Below, piece after piece: positions 1 through 7,654 of a DNA stretch of 15,297 bases. The DNA comes from an uncultured Lachnospiraceae bacterium (GTDB taxonomy: Bacteria; Bacillota; Clostridia; Lachnospirales; Lachnospiraceae): contig CAMALN010000014.1 in assembly GCA_945836565.1 (NCBI GenBank), positions 1-15,297 of the forward strand. Reading direction: 5' to 3'. Each line of letters opens with the position of its first letter. The first letter of the stretch is position 1. Under the pieces are notes generated by a model. That model did no database searches and had not been told where the DNA came from. It saw only the letters and a program-made list of their open reading frames with translations. The position numbers and the translations under genes are program-made.

Positions 1-815
1 CTTGTTCTTAGTTCATCCAACAACTCATGCACAGTTTTTCTGTATACAGGGTGATATGCGTATGGTGCAATCTCCGCCAAAGGCTGAAGCACGAATTCAC
101 GCTTAGCCATCTCGATGTGAGGGATGATCAGCTTGTCCTCATAGATTATCTCCTGGTCATACAAAAGTATATCTATATCAAGAGTTCTCGGTCCCCAGTG
201 TACAAGTCTCTTTCTTCCCGCGCCTGCCTCTATATCATTTACTACCGCAAGAAGCTCCTCTGGCTCATACAGAGTCTCTATCTCTAAGCATCCGTTTAAG
301 AAATCATCCTGCTCCACATCACCGTAGGGCTCAGTGACTATGTATGATGATATCTTGTTTACTCTTATGCTTTCATCCATGTTTAGCTGGTCAACCGCAT
401 AGTCCAGATAAGCCTCCTTATCACCAAGATTTGAGCCGATACTCAGATATGCGATATGCCTGCTTCTGGTTATGTCCACACAGACTGTCTCGAACTTCAT
501 CGGTATAGGTGCCATAGGCTTACTGATGTTTATATGCACTGATTTTATCTTCTCGTAATTAACTAAAATTGCATTTGCTATATTCTCGGCTACTGCTTCG
601 ATTAAATCACACTTATCCTCCAGCATGACCTTTTCGATGAGTGCGCATACATCCGCATAATTAACGGTTTTCTCCAAGTCATCCGACACCCCTGCCGGCT
701 TCAGGTCCAGATAAAGCTCTGCACTCACTATGAATGTCTGCCCCTTTTTCTTCTCCTCCGCAAGCACTCCGTGAAACGCATATATTTCCAGATTAGTTAT
801 TATTATTCTGTCCAT
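1..815 (-). CDS. folBK: Fused dihydroneopterin aldolase / HPPK (FolB-FolK), 3' end cut by window
   Basis: Two consecutive enzymes of folate synthesis in one chain. FolB cleaves 7,8-dihydroneopterin to 6-hydroxymethyl-7,8-dihydropterin, and FolK pyrophosphorylates that product using ATP. The frame is open from ATG at 813-815 to base 1, giving 271 codons with no stop, so the C-terminus is missing, probably by only a few residues. Residues 1 to about 118 are the FolB domain, with the EE pair at 20-21 and the ISKP motif holding the conserved Lys99. Residues 121 to 271 are FolK: SIGSNLGDK at 125-133, QDDFLNG at 169-175, and the signature R..HWGPRTLDIDILLY with magnesium-binding Asp213 and Asp215. 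GGGGAGG lies nine bases before the start. The gene has its own promoter and lies beyond the terminator of the upstream permease, so it is transcribed apart from folP and folC. FolB-FolK fusions are known in Firmicutes. The call is secure. Confidence 0.96.
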   Translation of the reverse strand, partial: MDRIIITNLEIYAFHGVLAEEKKKGQTFIVSAELYLDLKPAGVSDDLEKTVNYADVCALIEKVMLEDKCDLIEAVAENIANAILVNYEKIKSVHINISKPMAPIPMKFETVCVDITRSRHIAYLSIGSNLGDKEAYLDYAVDQLNMDESIRVNKISSYIVTEPYGDVEQDDFLNGCLEIETLYEPEELLAVVNDIEAGAGRKRLVHWGPRTLDIDILLYDQEIIYEDKLIIPHIEMAKREFVLQPLAEIAPYAYHPVYRKTVHELLDELRT

Positions 816-851
816 ATCTTACGTCCTCCCCAAAATCTTAATTGTGTACTA

Positions 852-880
852 ATGATAGCCAACAAATTAGATATTATCAA
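852..880 (-). promoter_or_regulatory. Sigma-A-like promoter of folBK
   Basis: On the minus strand, a -35 TTGATA (875-880) and a -10 TATCAT (852-857) are separated by exactly 17 bases. Transcription would start near 845, leaving a leader of about 30 bases before the folBK start. The position between the permease terminator and folBK makes sense for an independent promoter. Assigned by eye. Confidence 0.65.
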
Positions 881-922
881 CTCTTTTCTTCGTACAAAAT
901 ATAATACCGCTAAAATTATTAC

Positions 923-960
923 AAAAAAGCCATTACACTGACAAAATCAGCGTAATGGCT
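923..960 (-). terminator. Intrinsic terminator of the permease and upstream cluster
   Basis: A 13-base-pair stem is formed by 928-940 and 948-960 with one G-U wobble and a 7-base loop. On the minus strand it is followed by six Ts (923-928). It lies 22 bases past the permease stop codon. A shorter run of Ts on the plus side (961-964) might allow weak activity in the other direction. Confidence 0.9.
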
Positions 961-982
961 TTTATCACAATATAAAAATCAA

Positions 983-2458
983 CTACATTGTTACAAAGAT
1001 GAATTTGCATACGAAGAGTGCCGCAATAATTGTAACAACAATATCCTTCTTGGTAAACTTTCCTGAGAAGAGAGCGATGATTACATAAGCAATTGCTCCG
1101 ATACCGATACCATTTGCGATAGAATATGTCAAAGGCATCATGATAAGTGTAAGGAAAGCAGGAACTGCAGAAAGCATATCGTCCATATCAACCTTAGAGA
1201 AGCTCTTCATCATAAGAACACCTACAAATACAAGAGCCGGTGCTGTTGCACAGCTTGGAATGATGCTTGCGAGTGGTGTAAGGAAGAGACATACTGCGAA
1301 GCAGATAGCAGTGATTACACTTGCAAGTCCTGTTCTACCGCCGGCACTAACTCCTGATGATGACTCTACGAATGTAGTACAGGTAGATGTACCAAGTAAA
1401 GCACCTACTACTGTACCGATAGAGTCACAGAGCATACACCTGTTGAGGTTTATAGGGTCACCGTTTTCGTCAAGCATATTTGCCTGTGAAGCAGTACCAT
1501 ATATAGTTCCGATTGTATCAAACATATCAACAAGGCAGAATGCAATGATTAATATGATTGCAGAGAACACACCGCCAACATAGCTGCTGTTAAATGCTGC
1601 ATTCCATGCATCACCACTAAACACTGCTCCTATACCAATCTCACCGAAATCCTTGAAGGACTGTCCTATTGAGCTTACATCGAACGAAGGAAGCTCCCAC
1701 ATCATTACATAATAAAGAATAGTAGATATAACTATTCCAAGTATAACGCTTGACTTTACACCCTTCTTTGAGAGCACTGCAATTATAAGGATACCTATAA
1801 TTGCAACAAGAACAGGTACCATCACTCTCCATGCATCCATAGCGGTAACTGCTTCGCCATCAACTGACTTTATTACTCCATGGAAATCAAAGAACTGAAC
1901 AAAGGTGTAAGGATTATCCTGAATGATGCCTGCATTTTTGAAGCCAATCATAGCGATGAACAAACCTATACCTGCCGGTATAGCCTTCTTCAGACACTCA
2001 GGCATCGCCTTTGCGATGTACTCTCTAAGTCCCGTAACAGACAAAAGCAGGAATACTAATCCTGACACAAGGACAATTACAAGACCTGACTGGTATCCAA
2101 GTACTACGTCCTCACCTGCGAAGAATGCCCCTGCTACGAACGATGTACAGAAGAATGAGTTAAGGCCCATTCCACAAGCCTGTGCAAACGGCATATCTGC
2201 ATAGAGTGCCATAAGCAACGTACCGATTACTGCTACAAGAATAGATGCGATATAGACAGCATTCCATATCTTACCCATACTTGCCGAGAAGCCTGCATCC
2301 TGTGCTATCTCTGCCAGCCATCCTGATGCCCCGCCTGCAGCAACCTGTGCAGGGTTAACAAAGATGATATACGCCATTGCGAAGAATGTCGTAATACCGG
2401 CGAAGATTTCGGCACGAACTGTAGAACCTCTCTCTTTTACTTTGAAAAATTTTTCCAC
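983..2458 (-). CDS. NCS2-family (AzgA/PbuG-like) guanine/hypoxanthine permease
   Basis: A polytopic inner-membrane importer that by family takes up hypoxanthine, guanine or adenine with a cation. It has 491 residues, slightly longer than B. subtilis PbuG (about 440). AzgA-group marks are visible: the N-terminal GITTFFAMAYIIFVNP (21-36), CGMGLNSFF (95-103), DMFDTIGT (311-318), and the substrate-site stretch GTSTCTTFVESSSGVSAGG (356-374). Many hydrophobic helices cover the rest. The start codon is GTG (2456-2458), chosen because the N-terminus aligns with the family and AAGGGAGGG sits about six bases upstream; no ATG is nearby. It lies 67 bases after ppk1 with only a weak hairpin between, so it is probably co-transcribed, and it ends at the strong terminator at 923-960. 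Supplying purines could feed GTP into folate synthesis, but that link is inference. Exact substrate cannot be read from sequence. Confidence 0.93.
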   Translation of the reverse strand: MEKFFKVKERGSTVRAEIFAGITTFFAMAYIIFVNPAQVAAGGASGWLAEIAQDAGFSASMGKIWNAVYIASILVAVIGTLLMALYADMPFAQACGMGLNSFFCTSFVAGAFFAGEDVVLGYQSGLVIVLVSGLVFLLLSVTGLREYIAKAMPECLKKAIPAGIGLFIAMIGFKNAGIIQDNPYTFVQFFDFHGVIKSVDGEAVTAMDAWRVMVPVLVAIIGILIIAVLSKKGVKSSVILGIVISTILYYVMMWELPSFDVSSIGQSFKDFGEIGIGAVFSGDAWNAAFNSSYVGGVFSAIILIIAFCLVDMFDTIGTIYGTASQANMLDENGDPINLNRCMLCDSIGTVVGALLGTSTCTTFVESSSGVSAGGRTGLASVITAICFAVCLFLTPLASIIPSCATAPALVFVGVLMMKSFSKVDMDDMLSAVPAFLTLIMMPLTYSIANGIGIGAIAYVIIALFSGKFTKKDIVVTIIAALFVCKFIFVTM

Positions 2459-2525
2459 AATTTTTCCCTCCCTTTTGTATTTTTAACCACGTTGAGTGGT
2501 TATATTCATATATTCGCATATATAA

Positions 2526-4649
2526 TTATTCTGCTGTCTTTGGAATAAACACCCTTGAGGTCTCCTTCTTTTCCGTCTTAGCACCGGATATGGCCTGCTT
2601 ACAGAAATACTGCTGTGCCTCAAGCTTTTCCCTTCCTCTTAAATCAAGCTTATCATAGCTACCGTCAGGCTGCATAATATGCGCCTTTAAAGTATCTGCA
2701 AGCTGTGTCATAAGTATGTCTATAACCTCTGCCTTTATCTCAGCATCCTCAACCGGGAAGGTTATCTCGACACGCTTATCAAGATTTCTCGGCATCCAGT
2801 CGGCACTGCCCATATATACGTCCTCAAAGCCGTCATTATAGAAATAGAATATACGACTGTGTTCAAGGAAGCTTCCTACCAGTGAGCGAACAGTAATGTT
2901 CTCAGACACTCCCTTAATACCTGTCTTGAGACAGCATATACCCCTTACTATGAGGTCAATCTTTACACCTGCCTCCGAAGCCTCGTAAAGTGCTTTTATA
3001 ATAACAGGATCACACAGAGAATTCATCTTCGCAATAATTTTCGCCTCTTTTCCCTGTCTCGCATTATCTGCTTCACGATTGATAAGTCTCACAAACTTAT
3101 CCTTCATCCATATAGGAGCGACCATAAGCTTGTTCCATACAGGCGGTTCAGAGTATCCCGAAAGCATATTGAATACCGCTGTTGCATCCTCTCCTATCGA
3201 ATCCGATGCTGTGAGTAAGCCCATATCTGTATAAAGCTTTGCAGTAATATCATTATAATTACCAGTACCGAGGTGAACATATCTCTTTATACCGTCCTCC
3301 TCACGTCTTACAACGAGGGCAATCTTCGAATGAGTCTTAAGTCCAACCAGACCATATATAACGTGACAGCCTGCCTTTTCAAGCTTCTTAGCCCAGTTTA
3401 TATTATTTTCCTCGTCAAATCTTGCCTTAAGCTCAACCAATACGGTAACCTGCTTACCCTTATCTGCTGCAAGGGCGAGTGCCGCAACTATAGGTGAATT
3501 GCCACTCACTCTGTACAGGGTCTGCTTTATGGCGAGCACGTCCGGATCGAGTGCTGCCTGCCTGATGAATTCCACGACAGGGGTAAACTCATAATACGGA
3601 TGATGCAGTAATATATCCTTTCTTTTTATCTGTTCAAATATATTCTCTTCAAGATTAATTCCCGGTACAGGCTGTGGTACATACTTCTTACTCTTAAGAT
3701 TGTCGAAGCCCTCTAGTCCGTATGCCTTCATAAGGAAGGTAAGGTCGAGTGGTCCGTTGATGCGATATATAACCTCGTTTTCTACCTTAAGCTGCTTTTT
3801 AAGCTCCTTAAGCAGACGCTTGTCCATATCGTCCTCAACCTCAAGCTTTATTACCTCGCCCCAGGCTCTCTTCTTAATCTGCTTCTCCATCTCCTTTAAA
3901 AGGTCCGAAGCATCATCCTCGTCTATATCAAGGTCTGCATTTCTCATTATTCTATACGGATGAGCACACACAATCTCATAATTAAGGAAAAGCTTGCCCA
4001 GATTCTTCTCTATGATTTCCTCAAGAAGTATAATCTCCCTGCCCTCTGTCTCAGAAGGAAGTGCCACTATTCTCGGAAGCACTGAAGGTACCTGAACTGT
4101 AGCTATATCTACTACATCCTTCTTCTTATCCTTGATAAGCGCACCTATATTCAAGGACTTGTTGCTGATAAGAGGAAACGGTCTCGATGAGTCCACCGCC
4201 ATCGGTGTAAGTACAGGATATACCTCCCTCTCGAAATATTTGTCCACGTATTCTGCCTGCTTGGCAGAAAGCTCCTCATAATGCTTCACAAGCCTAAGAC
4301 CGCTGTTTTCAAGAGCAGGCAATATAGAACGGTTCAGAGTATTGTACTGACTGCTTATCATTTCCCTGGTCTCCGGCATTATAAGCTCAAGCTGTGCCTT
4401 AGGAGTAAGCCCTGCTATGTCCTTTTTCTTCACATCAGCCTGAACAAGGTCGATAAGAGATGCTATCCTTACCATGAAAAATTCATCCAGGTTTGAAGCA
4501 GTGATGCTGAGAAATTTCATCCTCTCAAACAAGGGATTGGATTTATCCTTCGCCTCATTTAGTATACGATAATTAAACAGGAGCCAGCTGTATTCCCTGT
4601 TAGTGTAGTTTGTATAATCACTGAATTTGTCGTTTTGCTTTTTTTCCAT
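2526..4649 (-). CDS. ppk1: Polyphosphate kinase 1
   Basis: Reversibly builds inorganic polyphosphate from the gamma-phosphate of ATP through a phosphohistidine intermediate. At 707 residues it is full length (E. coli PPK is 688). The N-terminal domain begins with NREYSWLLFNYRILNEA (17-33). In the catalytic phospholipase-D-like domains, His440 in LKTHSK matches the autophosphorylated histidine (E. coli His435) and His597 in FLEHSR matches the second essential histidine (E. coli His592). LGTGNYND (460-467), YMGSADWMPRNLDKR and KQTLYRVS are also typical. The ATG at 4647-4649 is three bases after the ppx stop codon and the ribosome binding site GGAG lies inside the end of ppx, so translation is probably coupled. 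The order ppx then ppk is the reverse of the E. coli operon. No truncation or missing catalytic residue is seen. Confidence 0.97.
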   Translation of the reverse strand: MEKKQNDKFSDYTNYTNREYSWLLFNYRILNEAKDKSNPLFERMKFLSITASNLDEFFMVRIASLIDLVQADVKKKDIAGLTPKAQLELIMPETREMISSQYNTLNRSILPALENSGLRLVKHYEELSAKQAEYVDKYFEREVYPVLTPMAVDSSRPFPLISNKSLNIGALIKDKKKDVVDIATVQVPSVLPRIVALPSETEGREIILLEEIIEKNLGKLFLNYEIVCAHPYRIMRNADLDIDEDDASDLLKEMEKQIKKRAWGEVIKLEVEDDMDKRLLKELKKQLKVENEVIYRINGPLDLTFLMKAYGLEGFDNLKSKKYVPQPVPGINLEENIFEQIKRKDILLHHPYYEFTPVVEFIRQAALDPDVLAIKQTLYRVSGNSPIVAALALAADKGKQVTVLVELKARFDEENNINWAKKLEKAGCHVIYGLVGLKTHSKIALVVRREEDGIKRYVHLGTGNYNDITAKLYTDMGLLTASDSIGEDATAVFNMLSGYSEPPVWNKLMVAPIWMKDKFVRLINREADNARQGKEAKIIAKMNSLCDPVIIKALYEASEAGVKIDLIVRGICCLKTGIKGVSENITVRSLVGSFLEHSRIFYFYNDGFEDVYMGSADWMPRNLDKRVEITFPVEDAEIKAEVIDILMTQLADTLKAHIMQPDGSYDKLDLRGREKLEAQQYFCKQAISGAKTEKKETSRVFIPKTAE

Positions 4650-4652
4650 ATT

Positions 4653-6191
4653 CTACACGCTCCTTTTCACCTTAAGTACAGGTCTTATTCCATATACCTG
4701 TTCGAAGAAATCTGCCCTGCTTTCAAACAAGCCCGCCTCAAGCGGCATATCCTCATAGGTTCTGGCAGTTATTATCATTTTATCGTCCTTAATAGATATT
4801 GAGATATCCGTAAGCTTCTGTGTATGCGACTTGTCAAGTATATTTGCTATCCTAAGTATCGCCGCAAGCTTCGCAATCTTGATATAATCACATTCTCCCA
4901 GGGAATCCTTCAGCTTTGAGCTGGCCGGGAAGTACATCGCATTGTAACGTATTACATTTGCAACCTCCATTCTCTCCTTATGAGAGAGACCGAGTATCTC
5001 TGTATTTGCAACTATATAATATGAATTATTTGCTCCGTCCGAGAGGCTTATGAAGTTACCACACTCGTGCAGTATAGCCGCTATCTGAAGCTGAAGCCTC
5101 TCTGTCTTCCCCATGCCATGCAGCTTCTTGACGCTGTCAAATATCTGCAATGCATACTCAGCTACCTTTTCAACGTGATTTTTATTGCTCTTGTATCTCT
5201 TGCATATATTTTGAGCGGTTGCGATGATATCATCATTGAAGTCGTGTCCGAAGACTGCTCCGCTTCCCTCGGAAATATACGATGCCGCTATACCCTCACA
5301 GAAGTCAACCTTTGGTACATATATCTCCTCGGCCTTTGAATTGTTCATAAATGACTGATAGATGATGGTATTCGGAAGCATCAGCGTCGCTCTCTCATAC
5401 GGAAGCCCGTACTTCTCAGATATCTGCTCCGGTGACAGATTCACGATTCTCTGATACAGAGTATTAAACTCTTCTCTCGTAATCTTCTCATCCTTTACAT
5501 ACTCAGGTATGATACGCTTTACAGAGTTAACAAACTCTCCAACCGCAATTACATTCTTTATCTCTTTATCATTTAGATAAACATTTCTAAAGGTCACTAT
5601 CTCGCTGTCTACGTATTCCGATATGAGCTTATCAAGCTGGCCGTATCTGTTTCCTACCATAGACAGATAATCCCTTACTCTGACAGCTCCTATATGGATA
5701 TTCTCGGTCAATATCAGATTATTCTTATCAAACAGAGATATCTGGACACTGCCCGCACCTACATCTACGAAGGCGGTATTCTTACTAACTACCTGATGAA
5801 ACTCCTCATACTTTGCCACCAATCCCTTATAGCTCACATATCTTTGCTCCGAATTACTGAGTACTCGTACCGATATACCTGTTTTTCTCTTTATCGCATC
5901 GATTACTATCTCGGTATTATCAGCTTCACGAATAGCACTGGTTGCATATGCCCTGTAATCTGTAACCTGATATTCCTTAAGCTTGTCCTTAAAGCCGTCA
6001 AGTATCTCACATACGGCATTTATCGAGTCAATCCTTATGCTTCCCTCTCCGAAGGAATCCTTACCAAGCTCAAGGATTTTACTAACCTCATCAATTACCT
6101 TAAAGTTTTTCCTGCCACTATTTATCTCATAGATTTTCATGGCTATCTCACTGGAACCTACGTATATAGCTCCAAATAGTTTGTATGCCAT
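4653..6191 (-). CDS. ppx: Ppx/GppA-family exopolyphosphatase with C-terminal HD domain
   Basis: By family, removes terminal phosphates from polyphosphate (or hydrolyses pppGpp), opposing the adjacent ppk1. The 512 residues hold an actin-like ASKHA Ppx/GppA part (1 to about 305) and an HD-type helical domain (about 325-512). Glu115 (SEQRYVSYKG) and Asp143 (FVDVGAGS) fit the catalytic acid and second phosphate motif of E. coli Ppx. Two departures are clear. The first phosphate motif, normally near IDIGSNS, reads IYVGSSE (9-15), with Tyr10 replacing the usual Asp. The HD signature reads LHECG (374-378), Glu376 replacing Asp; His339, His404 and Asp453 (ANILDKS) look like other HD-domain ligands. 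The start has GGGAGG about nine bases upstream and lies 52 bases after the folP stop. Activity may be reduced, altered or regulatory; the fold and polyphosphate context are secure, the exact reaction is not. Confidence 0.88.
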   Translation of the reverse strand: MAYKLFGAIYVGSSEIAMKIYEINSGRKNFKVIDEVSKILELGKDSFGEGSIRIDSINAVCEILDGFKDKLKEYQVTDYRAYATSAIREADNTEIVIDAIKRKTGISVRVLSNSEQRYVSYKGLVAKYEEFHQVVSKNTAFVDVGAGSVQISLFDKNNLILTENIHIGAVRVRDYLSMVGNRYGQLDKLISEYVDSEIVTFRNVYLNDKEIKNVIAVGEFVNSVKRIIPEYVKDEKITREEFNTLYQRIVNLSPEQISEKYGLPYERATLMLPNTIIYQSFMNNSKAEEIYVPKVDFCEGIAASYISEGSGAVFGHDFNDDIIATAQNICKRYKSNKNHVEKVAEYALQIFDSVKKLHGMGKTERLQLQIAAILHECGNFISLSDGANNSYYIVANTEILGLSHKERMEVANVIRYNAMYFPASSKLKDSLGECDYIKIAKLAAILRIANILDKSHTQKLTDISISIKDDKMIITARTYEDMPLEAGLFESRADFFEQVYGIRPVLKVKRSV

Positions 6192-6243
6192 ACACCTTTA
6201 CCTCCCTTATAAACTACTAACCTTCTCCTCTATGCTCCGTTAA

Positions 6244-7053
6244 TCAATGACTGCCCAGCATAGCAGCCGTCATCTTAAGTGCCCTGTAATTCTTCTTTAC
6301 ATCATGTACGCGGAAGAACTCGCAGCCCTTCACAAGTCCCAATACTGAGGTTGCAATAGTTCCCTCTTCACGCTCCTCGACAGGAAGTCCTAATGTATTT
6401 CCTATCATAGACTTTCTTGATGTGCCAAGCAATACCGGGTATCCCAAACGCTTAAGCTCCTCCAGGTGGTTCATCATCTTAAGATTCTGATCTGTATCCT
6501 TTGCGAATCCGATTCCCGGGTCTATCATAATCTTTTCCTTTGCAACTCCGGCAGAAAGTGCTATATCTATGCTCTGCTGCAAATCATCGATTACGTCTTC
6601 CACAAGGTCTACATACATCGCCTGCTCTCTGTTATGCATAAGACAGCATGCCACATTATACTCTGCAACGAGCTTAGCCATCCTGTCATCGTACTTAAAG
6701 CCCCATATATCATTTATCATATCCGCACCTGCCATACAGCCCGCCCTGGCAACCTCGCTCTTATAGGTGTCAAGCGAAACAGGTATATCAAAACGCTCCT
6801 TTATTGCTTCTATCACGAAACAGCTTCTCTCTATCTCCTCAGCAATTGATATACGTGTATGTCCCGGTCTGGTAGACTCTCCGCCTACATCTATGATATC
6901 TGCTCCGTCATCTATAAGCTCCTTTACATGTGCAAGCGCCTTGTCTATATCTGTATATCTGCCCCCATCCGAAAATGAATCCGGTGTGACATTTAATATA
7001 CCCATGATATATGGTCTTGCTCCCGGTCTAAACTCTCTGTTGCCTATCTTCAT
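6244..7053 (-). CDS. folP: Dihydropteroate synthase
   Basis: Joins 6-hydroxymethyl-7,8-dihydropterin pyrophosphate (the FolK product) to p-aminobenzoate to give dihydropteroate; it is the sulfonamide target. The 269 residues form a standard TIM-barrel DHPS. Visible signatures are ILNVTPDSFSDGG (19-31), DVGGESTRPG (55-64), SLDTYKSEVA (93-102), DPGIGFAKD (178-186), TSRKS with Lys214 (211-215), and RVHDV near the C-terminus (248-252), whose Arg and His bind the pterin or phosphate. A strong AGGAGG lies five bases before the ATG. It sits between the small HD hydrolase gene (64-base gap) and ppx (52-base gap), in line with a shared leftward transcript. Length and motifs are complete, with no sign of resistance-type insertions in the loops that I could recognise by eye. 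Confidence 0.97.
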   Translation of the reverse strand: MKIGNREFRPGARPYIMGILNVTPDSFSDGGRYTDIDKALAHVKELIDDGADIIDVGGESTRPGHTRISIAEEIERSCFVIEAIKERFDIPVSLDTYKSEVARAGCMAGADMINDIWGFKYDDRMAKLVAEYNVACCLMHNREQAMYVDLVEDVIDDLQQSIDIALSAGVAKEKIMIDPGIGFAKDTDQNLKMMNHLEELKRLGYPVLLGTSRKSMIGNTLGLPVEEREEGTIATSVLGLVKGCEFFRVHDVKKNYRALKMTAAMLGSH

Positions 7054-7117
7054 GTAGTCCTCCTAAATAAATACACAATTCATATACTGCTATGCGTTAC
7101 ATCACACATAAGATACG

Positions 7118-7636
7118 CTATATGGTAATGCTGTTATTCTTCATATCCGCGTCCCAATAGCATTTATCATAAGCCGCACAAGCATAGCAGTTTCTCGAAA
7201 GCTTGTCTGCCCTGTATAATATATATCTCAAATCCGTCTCTTCCTTTTCCACAAGCTTATGACATCTTATCGCATCGCATATAAGTGCTATATCCTGTTT
7301 GTCGCAGTCACAATCACTAAGTATCTGCTCTGCCACGACAGCTCCCTTTATATGGTGTGAGCTCTCACCCTCATATTCATACACCCGACCTATGTCATGC
7401 AAAAGTGCAGCCGCATATATCAGCTCCTTCGATATATCCAGCCCATTTTCAAGAATCAAAATATATCCTATACGTGCCACATCGAGACTATGTTCTATGC
7501 CATGCAGGCAGAATATCCTGTCCTTCTCCATAACACTCATCCTTTGCATGAGCTCCTTGTAGGTTCTGTTGTTTAATATTTTATTTGATAATTCTTCTAA
7601 TGAATTTGTTTTTATATTATGCTTCTGTGTATCCAA
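7118..7636 (-). CDS. Small HD-domain phosphohydrolase in the folate cluster
   Basis: A 172-residue single-domain HD-superfamily protein, presumably a metal-dependent phosphohydrolase or phosphodiesterase. The HD ligands are complete: His49 (EHSLDVARIG), His80-Asp81 (ALLHDIGR), His94-His95, His126 (CHK) and Asp144 (RADKLSR). The C-terminus has three cysteines (150, 153, 159) in NCYACAAYDKCYW, perhaps a metal site or structural. The start chosen is TTG at 7634-7636, which is 18 bases past the folC stop; the ribosome binding site is poor (GACGG), and an internal Met near residue 30 is a less likely alternative because it would be far from folC. It lies between folC and folP, so a role in pterin processing, such as removing phosphates from dihydroneopterin triphosphate, is attractive. 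That role is inference: archaeal MptB, an HD protein acting on a pterin cyclic phosphate, is a precedent, not proof. Confidence 0.88.
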   Translation of the reverse strand: MDTQKHNIKTNSLEELSNKILNNRTYKELMQRMSVMEKDRIFCLHGIEHSLDVARIGYILILENGLDISKELIYAAALLHDIGRVYEYEGESSHHIKGAVVAEQILSDCDCDKQDIALICDAIRCHKLVEKEETDLRYILYRADKLSRNCYACAAYDKCYWDADMKNNSITI

Positions 7637-7654
7637 TTTTCCGTCTCTGTTTCG

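Noticed and set aside
2484..2502. A seven-pair stem (TAACCAC with GTGGTTA) between ppk1 and the permease.
   Set aside because: AT-rich, no T-run on either strand, so not a convincing terminator; the two genes are left as probably co-transcribed.
2459..2525. A purine riboswitch before the permease or before purC.
   Set aside because: Gaps are too short or lack the conserved three-way junction and loop bases of that class.
5694..6179. A 161-codon plus-strand frame inside ppx.
   Set aside because: Fully antisense to ppx, with a Tyr/Ile/Leu-rich composition typical of a shadow frame, and no promoter or ribosome binding site.
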